From GAS368 sp965227745 (lineage in GTDB: Bacteria > Verrucomicrobiota > Verrucomicrobiia > Opitutales > Opitutaceae), in assembly GCA_965227745.1 (NCBI GenBank), contig OZ245769.1:5332001-5396000 (forward strand): a stretch of DNA of 64,000 bases, in the 5' to 3' direction. How positions within the stretch are numbered: the first letter of the stretch is position 1; the number at the start of each line of letters is the position of its first letter. The notes under the pieces were generated by a model. The model was not told where the DNA came from. It did not search any database and was given only the letters and a program-made list of their open reading frames with translations. Positions 54,275-61,730 of this stretch are shown here, piece by piece. The position numbers and the translations under genes were made by a program.

Positions 54275-55261
54275 TTACTTCGCGCCGGCTTTTTTCATGA
54301 CCTCGGCGAGCGTGACGGGCGCGCCGCCGCGGCGCTTGCTCTCATCGGCGGCTTCCATGAAGGCCATGATCTCAAGCGTGGTCTCGGACGGGACGGGCGA
54401 GATGCGGGTCTGGAAAAATTTCAGGACCTCTTCACTCAAGCCGCGGTAGCCCTGCTTCTCGCCCACGGTGGCGGTGCCCTTGCTGCCGATGACGGTCACG
54501 CTGTAGCCCTTGAAGCCGGCGCGGTTGCCTTGCGCGATGCCGACGCGGCCCTCGGACCAGAGACCGGTGACGACATCGGTGTTGGGTGTGCTCGTGCGGG
54601 TGACGGAGACGCAGCCGGGACCCATCACAGTGTAGAGGGCCTCGACGCTGTGCACGCCGTACCAATAGAGATCGGGGTGGTGCGATTCGAGCGTGCCAGG
54701 GCCGACGGAGTAAGCGGTGGCGATGGTGCCGATCTTGGACAGCTTGGGCTCAAACGGCTCGGCGGCGTAGCGGAGCGACGAGGAGCTGAAGATCGGCACG
54801 CCAGACTCCTTGGCGAGGCGGACGATTTCGACGGCATCCTTGAGCGAGCCGGCGAGGGGCTTGTCGATGAAGACGGGCTTCTTGGCGGCGAGCGTGCGGC
54901 GGAATTGATCGAGGTGCGGGCGACCGTCGACGCTCTCGATCATGATCGCGTCCACATTTTTCGAAAGTTCCTCGATGGTATCGTAGAGCTTCACGCCGAA
55001 CTGCTCCGTGAGCTGCTTGGTGAAGCCCTCGATGCGCGTGGCGCTCTCGGGAATATCGGGGCTGCCGCCCTTGAACGCAGCGACGATCTTTGCGCCGGGC
55101 AGGTAGTCCTTGTCGGTGGGGTTGTTGAACGTCTTGGCAAACACGATGACGTGCGACGTATCCAATCCAATGATACCGACACGAAGGGGCGCGGTCGCAG
55201 TCTCCGCAGCGCGGAGAGGGACGGTGACAAGCAGAGCGGCGAGGAGAATGAAGCGGAGCAT
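54275..55261 (-). CDS. Exported Gfo/Idh/MocA-family oxidoreductase
   Basis: A 328-aa protein with a signal peptide (LRFILLAALLVTVPLRAAET). The Rossmann part is GIIGLDTSHV, without the usual G-x-G-x-x-G; VFIDKPLAG replaces the EKP motif. GVHSVEALYTVMG gives the likely His. Exported members with bound NAD are common in this phylum. It follows nagB in the same orientation with an 80-nt gap. Confidence 0.88.
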   Translation of the reverse strand: MLRFILLAALLVTVPLRAAETATAPLRVGIIGLDTSHVIVFAKTFNNPTDKDYLPGAKIVAAFKGGSPDIPESATRIEGFTKQLTEQFGVKLYDTIEELSKNVDAIMIESVDGRPHLDQFRRTLAAKKPVFIDKPLAGSLKDAVEIVRLAKESGVPIFSSSSLRYAAEPFEPKLSKIGTIATAYSVGPGTLESHHPDLYWYGVHSVEALYTVMGPGCVSVTRTSTPNTDVVTGLWSEGRVGIAQGNRAGFKGYSVTVIGSKGTATVGEKQGYRGLSEEVLKFFQTRISPVPSETTLEIMAFMEAADESKRRGGAPVTLAEVMKKAGAK

Positions 55262-55340
55262 GGCGGTGTGGTGCGGGACTGAGACGCGGAGAAGGGGAGA
55301 CGCGGGGACGGGGAGAAAAGAGAGAGGCGAAGCGATGGGG

Positions 55341-56129
55341 TTACGTGAGCAGCGAGGCGGCGGCGGTGTCGATGTAGAGCGTGGCGTCGGGATGCAGGCG
55401 GAGGATGGAGGCGGGGCACGCGGTGGCGATGGGGCCCTGCACGGTGGCGCGGACGGCTTCGGCCTTGCGCGGGCCGGGGACGTGGATGCTCAGGCGGCGC
55501 GCCTGGCGGAAGACCGACACCGTGAGCGTGAAGGCGTGGAGCGGCACGTCGGCGAGGGTGGGGAAGCAGCCGTCGTTGACCTGCTGTTGGCGGCAGGTGA
55601 GGTCGAGCTCGACGACCTTGATGAGCGCGGGGTCTTCGAAGTCGGCGACGGGCGGGTCGTTGAAGGCGATGTGGCCGTTTTCGCCGATGCCCATGCAGAT
55701 GAGGTCGATGGGCTTTTCGCGCAGGAGTGCGGTGTAGCGCGCGGCGACGGCGGCGGTGTCCTTTTCCTCAGCCGGTACGGGATGAAAACGCCCGATGGAG
55801 ACGTAGCGGAGCAGATGCTGCTGGAGATAGTGACGAAAGCTCTGCGTGTGCGCTGCGGTGAGGCCCACGTAGTCGTCCATGTGAAACGCCGTGATCTTCG
55901 ACCAATCGAGCGCGATGCCGCACTGCTGGGGATCGACGAGCGCGGCGAGAAATTCGTTTTGCGACGGCGCGCAGGCAAAGATCACGCGGGCCTCGCCCTG
56001 GCGGGCGATGACCCCGTGCAGATGCGCAGCGACGGCGCGTGCGGCAGCGCGGCCGAGGGCGGGACGGTCAGCGTGGACTTCGACGGCGAGACGGCCGGCA
56101 GTCAGGTAGGAGGGAGCGGTGACGGGCAT
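55341..56129 (-). CDS. nagB: Glucosamine-6-phosphate deaminase
   Basis: A 262-aa enzyme converting glucosamine-6-phosphate to fructose-6-phosphate and ammonia. FHMDDYVGL matches the catalytic Asp72 loop. GIGENGHIAFNDP keeps the active-site His, with Asn in place of E. coli Asp141, as in Gram-positive NagB, and Asp for Glu148. Sequence is otherwise in register. Pairs with nagA just upstream. Related isomerases in this family are possible. Confidence 0.88.
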   Translation of the reverse strand: MPVTAPSYLTAGRLAVEVHADRPALGRAAARAVAAHLHGVIARQGEARVIFACAPSQNEFLAALVDPQQCGIALDWSKITAFHMDDYVGLTAAHTQSFRHYLQQHLLRYVSIGRFHPVPAEEKDTAAVAARYTALLREKPIDLICMGIGENGHIAFNDPPVADFEDPALIKVVELDLTCRQQQVNDGCFPTLADVPLHAFTLTVSVFRQARRLSIHVPGPRKAEAVRATVQGPIATACPASILRLHPDATLYIDTAAASLLT

Positions 56130-56135
56130 GAAGGA

Positions 56136-56238
56136 AAATGACGAATGAGCGAATGACGGAGGGACGAACTAATAAGACGCGGAGGTATCGAGTTACACCG
56201 TCAGCACGGCCTGCTTCGTCATTCGATATTCGTCATTC
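56136..56238. repeat. GAATGAC-type repeat hairpin overlapping the nagA 3' end
   Basis: The left arm is near 56137-56158 (AATGACGAATGAGCGAATGA); the right arm (56216-56238) is its complement. The right arm lies inside the last codons of nagA (about LNDEYRMTKQAV). It shares GTCATTCGATATT with 47011-47095. Confidence 0.8.
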
Positions 56239-57164
56239 AAGAGCGGCAGCTTGATCCCAAAGGCCGCGGCGGGCGCGCTCGACCACAGGGCCGTTGCTTC
56301 GGCGAGCGTGAGATCGAGATATTGGGCGGCGCGCCGCACACCCTCGTCGGGCGTGAGCGTGGAGCCGGCGAAATTTGTCGCACCCGGCGCGCGGGCGATG
56401 CCATCGGCTCCGACGAGAATCTCATGCGGCCCGATGGTGAAGCGACCGGGAGGCGCGCCGGCGCCCGACATGGCATCGGTGGTGAAGAGCACGCGGTGGC
56501 CGGGCTTGGCGCGGAAGAAATTCTTCAGGGTGAAAGGCGGCAGGTGGATGCCGTCCGGGATGAGGCAGGCGGTGAGCTCATCGCGCGCGAGGAGACGTTG
56601 AATGATGTTGTCGTGACGCGGGAGCTCGGCGGGCGTGGCGTTGCCCAGGTGGGTGCAGAAGCGCGCGCCGGCGCGGATGGCCTCGTCGATTTGTTTTTCC
56701 GTGGCGTTGGTATGGCCGAGGGAAATGTGCACGCCCGACCGCGTGAGTGCGGAGATAAATTCCGGGCTGCCCGGCCACTCCGGCGCGAGCGAGACGAGGC
56801 GAATGCGGCCGTTGGCGGCGGTCTGCAGCCGGGAGAATTCCGCGAGCGAAGGCGCGTGCATCGGCTCCGGCGAGTGGGCGCCGCGATAGCCCGGCTCCGG
56901 GCTCAGCCACGGGCCCTCGAGGTGATAGCCGATGATGGCGGTGGCCGAGGCCGGCGACGCGGCGCAGAGCCGCTCGAACATCTCGAGGCGGCGGCACAGC
57001 GCGTCGATCTCATCGGTGATCAGCGTGAGAAAAATCCCCGTCGTGCGGTGGCGGCGGAGGGCCGCGACAGCGTGGTCAAATTGGGCCACGGTCAACCCGT
57101 CGCGCTGGAAATCGACGCCAGCGAAACCGTTGACTTGGAAATCGAAGAGACCGCTGAGGGGCAT
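56193..57164 (-). CDS. nagA: N-acetylglucosamine-6-phosphate deacetylase, short form
   Basis: A 323-aa protein; the E. coli enzyme is 382. The barrel begins LFDFQVNGFAGVDF, matching the E. coli GFIDVQLNGCGGVQF. Metal and substrate motifs YHLEGPWLSPEPGYRGAH, SLGHTNA, CTHLGNATP and FTTDAMSGAG are all present. The N-terminal beta-sandwich strands (about 57 residues) are missing and the C-terminus is replaced by repeat-coded residues NDEYRMTKQAVLTV. Activity is likely, since catalytic residues are intact, but the fold's second domain is reduced. The start at 57164 is chosen because longer frames add no homologous sequence. Confidence 0.87.
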   Translation of the reverse strand: MPLSGLFDFQVNGFAGVDFQRDGLTVAQFDHAVAALRRHRTTGIFLTLITDEIDALCRRLEMFERLCAASPASATAIIGYHLEGPWLSPEPGYRGAHSPEPMHAPSLAEFSRLQTAANGRIRLVSLAPEWPGSPEFISALTRSGVHISLGHTNATEKQIDEAIRAGARFCTHLGNATPAELPRHDNIIQRLLARDELTACLIPDGIHLPPFTLKNFFRAKPGHRVLFTTDAMSGAGAPPGRFTIGPHEILVGADGIARAPGATNFAGSTLTPDEGVRRAAQYLDLTLAEATALWSSAPAAAFGIKLPLLNDEYRMTKQAVLTV

Positions 57165-57198
57165 GAAGGGGCAAGGAGACGGCGGGCCGCCGCTACTC

Positions 57199-58245
57199 TC
57201 AAGAGAGCCAGCGGTGTACGTTGACCGCAACGAAATCGTCGTCAACCAACCACGGATACGCCTTCGCTACGCGAGTCAGCGCGGTGGCCTGCCCGGGCGA
57301 CAGCTTCTCGTGCGGATCGAGGCAGGCGGTCGTGGCGAGGAGGCCCTGGCGGCGCAGCACCTCGTGGATGCCGGGGATGCAGCCGGAGAAGTTATTCGCG
57401 GAGTCAAACACCGCCGCATTCATGTCGGTGAGGGCGACGTTGCGATCGAGCCATGCGGCATCGAGTTTCGATTTTTTCTGCGCGCGTTTGAGCTCGCCGA
57501 AAAGCTTCACGGCCGCCTGCGTCCACACGCCCCACTGGCCGAGCAGGCCGCCGTCGATGTGGCGGGTGCGGCCGGCAAAGGTGAACGGCGTGAGGAGGTC
57601 GCCGATGATATTGTCGTCATTTCCCGTGTAGAGCGCGACATCGTCGCGGCCGGCTTCGATCACCGCGCGGGCGACATCGATGGTGCGATAGCGGTTGAAG
57701 GGCGCGATCTTCACGCCGACCAACTCCGGGATATCGGCAAAGGCTCGCCAGAAATCGTAACTGAAGACGCGACCGCCGACCGAGGTTTGGAGGTAAAAGC
57801 CCACGAGTGGAATCTCGCGCGCGACGGTGCGGCAATGGGCGAGGATTTTCTTCTCGGTGTCTTCCTTGGCCGTCCACGCGCCGAGGCTGAGCAGGCCGGC
57901 ATGATAACCGAGGCTGCGGGCGAGGCGGGCCTCGGCGACGGCTTGCGGGGTGCGGCCGCAGAGACCGGCGATCAGCACGAGCGGACGCGGCTTCGGCGCG
58001 AGCCACGCCGCGGCCGTTTCGGCGCCAAGGCGCAGCACGGGCTCGTAGAGGCCGATCTTAGGATCGCGAATCGCGAATTGCGTGGAATGCACGCCGACCG
58101 CGAGGCCGCCGACGCCGGCATCGAGGTAGTAGCGCACGAGCGCGCGCTGGTGGCGTTCGTCCCAGCGACGTTTGGTCGTGAGGGCGAGTGGGAGCGCAGG
58201 GATGACTTGGCCGGCGCGGAGGTGCGAGCGGAGATCGAGCGACAT
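57199..58245 (-). CDS. DapA/NanA-family aldolase-lyase
   Basis: A 348-aa TIM-barrel protein of the dihydrodipicolinate synthase/N-acetylneuraminate lyase superfamily. Residues GGLAVGVHSTQFAI correspond to the GTTGE-type loop, VGFYLQTSVGG to the conserved Y-region, and VGVKIAPFNRYRT carries the Schiff-base Lys. Longer than E. coli DapA (292). Context with nagA and nagB suggests a keto-acid sugar substrate. Confidence 0.85.
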   Translation of the reverse strand: MSLDLRSHLRAGQVIPALPLALTTKRRWDERHQRALVRYYLDAGVGGLAVGVHSTQFAIRDPKIGLYEPVLRLGAETAAAWLAPKPRPLVLIAGLCGRTPQAVAEARLARSLGYHAGLLSLGAWTAKEDTEKKILAHCRTVAREIPLVGFYLQTSVGGRVFSYDFWRAFADIPELVGVKIAPFNRYRTIDVARAVIEAGRDDVALYTGNDDNIIGDLLTPFTFAGRTRHIDGGLLGQWGVWTQAAVKLFGELKRAQKKSKLDAAWLDRNVALTDMNAAVFDSANNFSGCIPGIHEVLRRQGLLATTACLDPHEKLSPGQATALTRVAKAYPWLVDDDFVAVNVHRWLS

Positions 58246-58260
58246 GAGAGGGAAGAGAGG

Positions 58261-59319
58261 TTAGTACTTGCCGTCGCGGCGCTCGAAGCCCGTGGGCTTG
58301 CCCCAGGTTTCGCCGCCGGAGCGGAGCCACGCCACGATCCAGTGCATCATGGTGTCGACGGAGGTCAGCGGCGCGCCGAAGACGCGGTGCGAGTAGGCGG
58401 CATTATTCAGCCACGCGGTGGGGGCCTCGGTGCCGGTGATCGTCACAGGCACGCCGGCGATCGCGCCGAACCGTTGGGCGACCTCGCGCACGGAGAGAAT
58501 GGCGGGACCGGTGATATTGACGGGCACGGCGGGCGAGCCGGCGAGCTCCAGCGACTGAATGGTGTGCGCCAAGGCATCGGTCTGCCAGATGACGTTAACG
58601 TAACCCATCGTCACATCGAGCGGCTGGCGGGCGAGGACCTTTTGCGCGATATCGACGAGCAGGCCGTAGCGAAACTCCACCGAGTAGTTGAGGCGAATGA
58701 GCGCGACGGGATTGCCCTGCTGCACGGCGGCGTTGGAAAAGGCTTCTTCGCGGGCGAGGCACGAGGCGGCATAATCGCCATTGGGCGCGGGCGGAGTCTG
58801 CTCCATGGCGCCGCCGGAGGCCGGGGTGACAAAGGGATAAACGCAGCCCGAGGAAAACGCCACGATGCGCGAGCGGTGAAAGCGAGCCGCGACTCGCTGC
58901 GGCATCTCGACATTCATCGCGTGGAGGAGGCCGGGATCGGAGGCCGTGCCGAACTTTACTCCCGCCAGGAAAAACACCGTCGGCACCTCCGGCAGCGCGG
59001 CGAGCGCGGCGGGATCGTTGAGATCGCAGGCGACGGATTCAATGCCTCGCGAATCGAAATCCGCGCGATCGCGCAACGTGCTGAAGCGCGAGACGGCGAG
59101 CACGCGGTCCGTGCGCCCGAGCTGGTCGAGGCCGCGACGCAGCATGATCGCGAGGTGGAGTCCCATCTTGCCGCCCGCGCCCAGCACCATGAAAGGCCCG
59201 GGCGTGCGCGCGAGCACCTCGAGCACGCGCGGCGTGGGCTGGCCGATGAAATCGTCGACCGTCTCGGGCGGGCAAGGCAGGCCGGACGGGGCAGGGGAGA
59301 GGGAAGGGGTCGCTGACAT
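58261..59319 (-). CDS. NAD-dependent epimerase/dehydratase (extended SDR), atypical
   Basis: A 352-aa extended SDR. NAD motif VLGAGGKMGLHL (about residues 45-56); SSGCVYPF and a DYAASCLAREE segment follow. In the YxxxK catalytic pair the Lys is Cys, so the standard mechanism may not apply. GPAILSVREVAQRFG matches the extended SDR C-terminus. A palindromic operator lies just upstream of the start. Confidence 0.83.
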   Translation of the reverse strand: MSATPSLSPAPSGLPCPPETVDDFIGQPTPRVLEVLARTPGPFMVLGAGGKMGLHLAIMLRRGLDQLGRTDRVLAVSRFSTLRDRADFDSRGIESVACDLNDPAALAALPEVPTVFFLAGVKFGTASDPGLLHAMNVEMPQRVAARFHRSRIVAFSSGCVYPFVTPASGGAMEQTPPAPNGDYAASCLAREEAFSNAAVQQGNPVALIRLNYSVEFRYGLLVDIAQKVLARQPLDVTMGYVNVIWQTDALAHTIQSLELAGSPAVPVNITGPAILSVREVAQRFGAIAGVPVTITGTEAPTAWLNNAAYSHRVFGAPLTSVDTMMHWIVAWLRSGGETWGKPTGFERRDGKY

Positions 59320-59322
59320 AAG

Positions 59323-59336
59323 TAACTAATTAGTTA
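59323..59336. promoter_or_regulatory. Perfect palindrome TAACTAATTAGTTA upstream of SDR gene
   Basis: A 14-bp perfect palindrome ends three bases before the SDR ATG (complement of 59317-59319). It is a good candidate operator for a GntR-, MarR- or TetR-type repressor and would overlap the ribosome-binding site. Confidence 0.6.
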
Positions 59337-59456
59337 TTAAACGGCGCGGGCGGCAAGGGGATTTTCGGCGCATCGAGAGGGCTGTCGCCCCGCGGGACAA
59401 GACGGAGGTTGGTAACACAGTACATCCCATGGCGCAGGTCGCGCATAAAAAATTCG

Positions 59457-59473
59457 GTTGAAACCAGTTCAAC
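59457..59473. promoter_or_regulatory. Dyad GTTGAA-N5-TTCAAC
   Basis: A perfect 6-bp inverted repeat with a 5-nt spacer lies in the divergent SDR-DUF1080 promoter gap, 12 nt before the GTAACT site. Possible operator. Confidence 0.4.
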
Positions 59474-59484
59474 GCGGCGGAAGG

Positions 59485-59500
59485 GTAACTCCTCGGTTAC
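59485..59500. promoter_or_regulatory. Second copy of GTAACT-N3-CGGTTAC dyad
   Basis: GTAACTCCTCGGTTAC, matching GTAACTGTACGGTTAC at 50771-50786. It ends 42 nt before the DUF1080 start. Confidence 0.55.
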
Positions 59501-59542
59501 AAGTTTCTCCGTCGGTTCACTCGCAGTCTCCCCTGTCTCTTT

Positions 59543-60874
59543 ATGAAACGTCTCCTTACCGTGCTTTGCGTCCTCCTGGTCAGTTCGCTCCGCGCCGATC
59601 CGGCGCCCGCTGGCTTCACGTCACTGTTTAATGGCAAAGACCTCACGGGCTGGCGCGGCGGCACCACGTACGACCATCGCAAGCTCCTTGAGCTGCCCGA
59701 CGCCGAGCGCGCGGCCCTGATCGCGAAGTGGACCGCCGAACTCAAGGGCAAGGACGGCCGCTCGCACTGGACGGTGGAGGGCGGCGAGTTGGTCAACGAC
59801 GGCGCGGGCGCCTACGTGACCACGGAAAAAGACTACGGCAATTTCGAGTTGCAGGCCGATTGGAAGATTCTTCCCGTGACCGATTCCGGCATTTACCTGC
59901 GCGGCGTGCCGCAGGTGCAGATCTGGGATCCGAAGCAGCCCGACCCGTCGAACAACGGCTCGGCCAAGGGTTCCGGCGGTCTCTGGAATAACGACAAAGC
60001 CTCGCCGGGCCGCGATCCGCTCGTGCTCGCCGACAAACCCACCGGCCAGTGGAATCACTTTCGCATCGTGATGATCGGTGCCCGCGTGAGCGTGTGGCTC
60101 AATGAGAAGCTCGTCGTCGATCACGCGCTCCTCGAAAACTACTACGACCAGAAGCTCCCCGCCGCGCAACGCCGCCCGATCCCGCCGCGCGGGCCGATCC
60201 AACTCCAGACGCACAATGGCGGCACGCGCTGGAAGAACATCTTCATCCGCGAAATCGACTCCACCGAGGCCTCCAAGATTCTCGCGGCCAAGGGCGGCGA
60301 GGGCTACCAGCCGATCTTCAACGGCAAGAACATGGAAGGCTGGGCCGGGCCCCTCGAAGCCGTGACCGTGAAAAACGGCGCGATCGTCTGGCAGGAGAAA
60401 AAGGGCGGCACGATCTACTGGAACGAGGAACTGAAAGACTTTCAGGCCCGCGTGATGTTTAAGCTGCCCCCGGGCGGCAACAACGGCCTCGCGATCCGCT
60501 ATCCCGGCAAGGGCAACACCGCCTACGACGGCATGACCGAGAGCCAGATCCTCGACGACAACTATGAAAAGGTGAAGGGCAAGATCGACCCGCGCCAAGC
60601 CCACGGCTCCGTCTACGGCATGGTCGCCGCCGCGCGCGGTTATCAACACCCCATCGGCGAATGGAACTTCGAGGAGGTCACCGTGAAAGGCTCGACCATC
60701 AAGGTGGAACTCAACGGTACTGTCATCCTCGACGCGGACGTGAGCAAGGTCGACATGGCCACCGTGATGGCCAACTCGAAGCATCCGGGCAAAGACCGCA
60801 CGAGCGGCTTCTTCGGCTTCGCCGGGCACAACGACCCGGTGGAGTTTAAGGACGTTTTGATTAAGAAGCTTTAA
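59543..60874 (+). CDS. Exported tandem DUF1080 (3-keto-disaccharide hydrolase-type) protein
   Basis: A 443-aa protein with a signal peptide (KRLLTVLCVLLVSSLRADP). The first DUF1080 domain starts FTSLFNGKDLTGWRGG; the second starts YQPIFNGKNMEGWAGP. Each is a jelly-roll carbohydrate-binding or hydrolase fold; NFELQADWKI and GIYLRGVPQVQIWD are typical of the first. Family members degrade 3-keto-glycosides or bind sugars. It is divergent from the amino-sugar operon. Confidence 0.9.
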   Translation: MKRLLTVLCVLLVSSLRADPAPAGFTSLFNGKDLTGWRGGTTYDHRKLLELPDAERAALIAKWTAELKGKDGRSHWTVEGGELVNDGAGAYVTTEKDYGNFELQADWKILPVTDSGIYLRGVPQVQIWDPKQPDPSNNGSAKGSGGLWNNDKASPGRDPLVLADKPTGQWNHFRIVMIGARVSVWLNEKLVVDHALLENYYDQKLPAAQRRPIPPRGPIQLQTHNGGTRWKNIFIREIDSTEASKILAAKGGEGYQPIFNGKNMEGWAGPLEAVTVKNGAIVWQEKKGGTIYWNEELKDFQARVMFKLPPGGNNGLAIRYPGKGNTAYDGMTESQILDDNYEKVKGKIDPRQAHGSVYGMVAAARGYQHPIGEWNFEEVTVKGSTIKVELNGTVILDADVSKVDMATVMANSKHPGKDRTSGFFGFAGHNDPVEFKDVLIKKL

Positions 60875-60955
60875 GCGGGCGGCGAGGAAGGGGCGTCGAG
60901 GGCGGGGCGGCTTTTTCGTCAAGCGGCCGCGCTCGCGAGTGTGAACGTCCTGAGC

Positions 60956-60981
60956 GGCGCGTTAAGGATAACGCGCCCTAC
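60956..60981 (-). repeat. REP-like palindrome (GTAG-headed, inverted)
   Basis: Perfect 9-bp stem GGCGCGTTA / TAACGCGCC around AGGA, then CTAC. Read on the minus strand it is GTAG plus palindrome. It matches the copy at 53018-53042. Confidence 0.75.
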
Positions 60982-61033
60982 CTTTTTAGACGCTTTCTAA
61001 TACCAACGTCCCTTTGCGTTTAGACTTCAGCGG

Positions 61034-61058
61034 GTAGGGCCCGCTCTCCGAGCGGGCC
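61034..61058 (+). repeat. REP-like palindrome (GTAG-headed)
   Basis: GTAG, then perfect 9-bp stem GGCCCGCTC / GAGCGGGCC with a 3-nt loop. It faces the copy at 60956-60981, head to head. Confidence 0.72.
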
Positions 61059-61207
61059 GTCAGGATTTTCACACGCGGGAAGTGCAAGCGGACCCCGGCC
61101 TGCCCGGAGGTCAGGCGTCAGGCACTACCCCATGAGCCTGCTCCTTTAGGCGAAAGACCAGGGGGGACTCCGGTGTTAGCCGCCAGCTCGGTCGGTGTTT
61201 TCGGGCA

Positions 61208-61678
61208 TTACTTTTTCTTGTCGTGATCGTGCTCCTGGCCGGCGTGTTCGCAGGTGCAGGCGTATTCGGCGCGTTTGCATTCGCCGCAGATTTCGTCGTG
61301 GAAGAGCACACGATAGTTTTTCGGCTTGGCGGTGGCAGTGTCGCGGATCTGGACCACGACGGTGTAGTCGTCGCCCGGCGGGAGTGGGGTGGTGGAGATG
61401 AGCGCGCCGTTTTTCGCGACGAAATCGAGCTTCACCTTGCCGCTCTTGGCTTCGGCCGTGGCGTTTACGACTTGCCCGGAAACGGCGAGCGGCTTGAGCG
61501 CCTGATCGTAAAAGGAAACGACGACGATGCGGTCCTTCTCGACGAAGAACTCGGCGTGCGGGGCGTCGGACGTGAGGACGCGGCCGCCTTTGGGGCCGGC
61601 CAGCGGCTTGGCGGAAAGCGAAAGCGCCGTGGCGGCAATCGCGAGAAACGTGAGGGCCAGGGTGTGGATTTTTTTCAT
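61208..61678 (-). CDS. Small exported protein with Cys/His-rich C-terminus
   Basis: A 156-aa protein with a signal peptide (MKKIHTLALTFLAIAATALSLSAKP). The mature domain has beta-like segments and the last 26 residues are CGECKRAEYACTCEHAGQEHDHDKKK, a likely metal-binding tail. It lies 52 nt downstream of a CzcA-type pump gene on the same strand, so a role in metal binding or sensing in the periplasm is likely. No known family was recognised. Start ATG 61678 is chosen for the signal peptide. Confidence 0.75.
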   Translation of the reverse strand: MKKIHTLALTFLAIAATALSLSAKPLAGPKGGRVLTSDAPHAEFFVEKDRIVVVSFYDQALKPLAVSGQVVNATAEAKSGKVKLDFVAKNGALISTTPLPPGDDYTVVVQIRDTATAKPKNYRVLFHDEICGECKRAEYACTCEHAGQEHDHDKKK

Positions 61679-61730
61679 GAGATACACGGATCGAGGTGAA
61701 ATCGCTTTTGAGTCGATACAGTGGGACGTT

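Larger units (their letters stand above)
60875..61207. other. Gene-free convergent region with REPs and structured DNA
   Basis: Contains two REP-like palindromes (60956-60981 and 61034-61058) and an unexplained block of short inverted pieces at 61098-61140. No gene is supported. Confidence 0.6.

Noticed and set aside
40621..56238. Short repeats considered as CRISPR arrays
   Set aside because: Units are 7-10 bp, degenerate, without spacers of constant size, and no cas genes are near.
57165..57245. Longer nagA start that would restore the N-terminal domain
   Set aside because: The added 27 residues (MTTISLRSTYTAGS...) do not resemble NagA's beta domain.
61098..61200. Riboswitch (cobalamin or cyclic-di-GMP type) in the convergent gap
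   Set aside because: No conserved core of either class was found and no gene start lies downstream on either strand.
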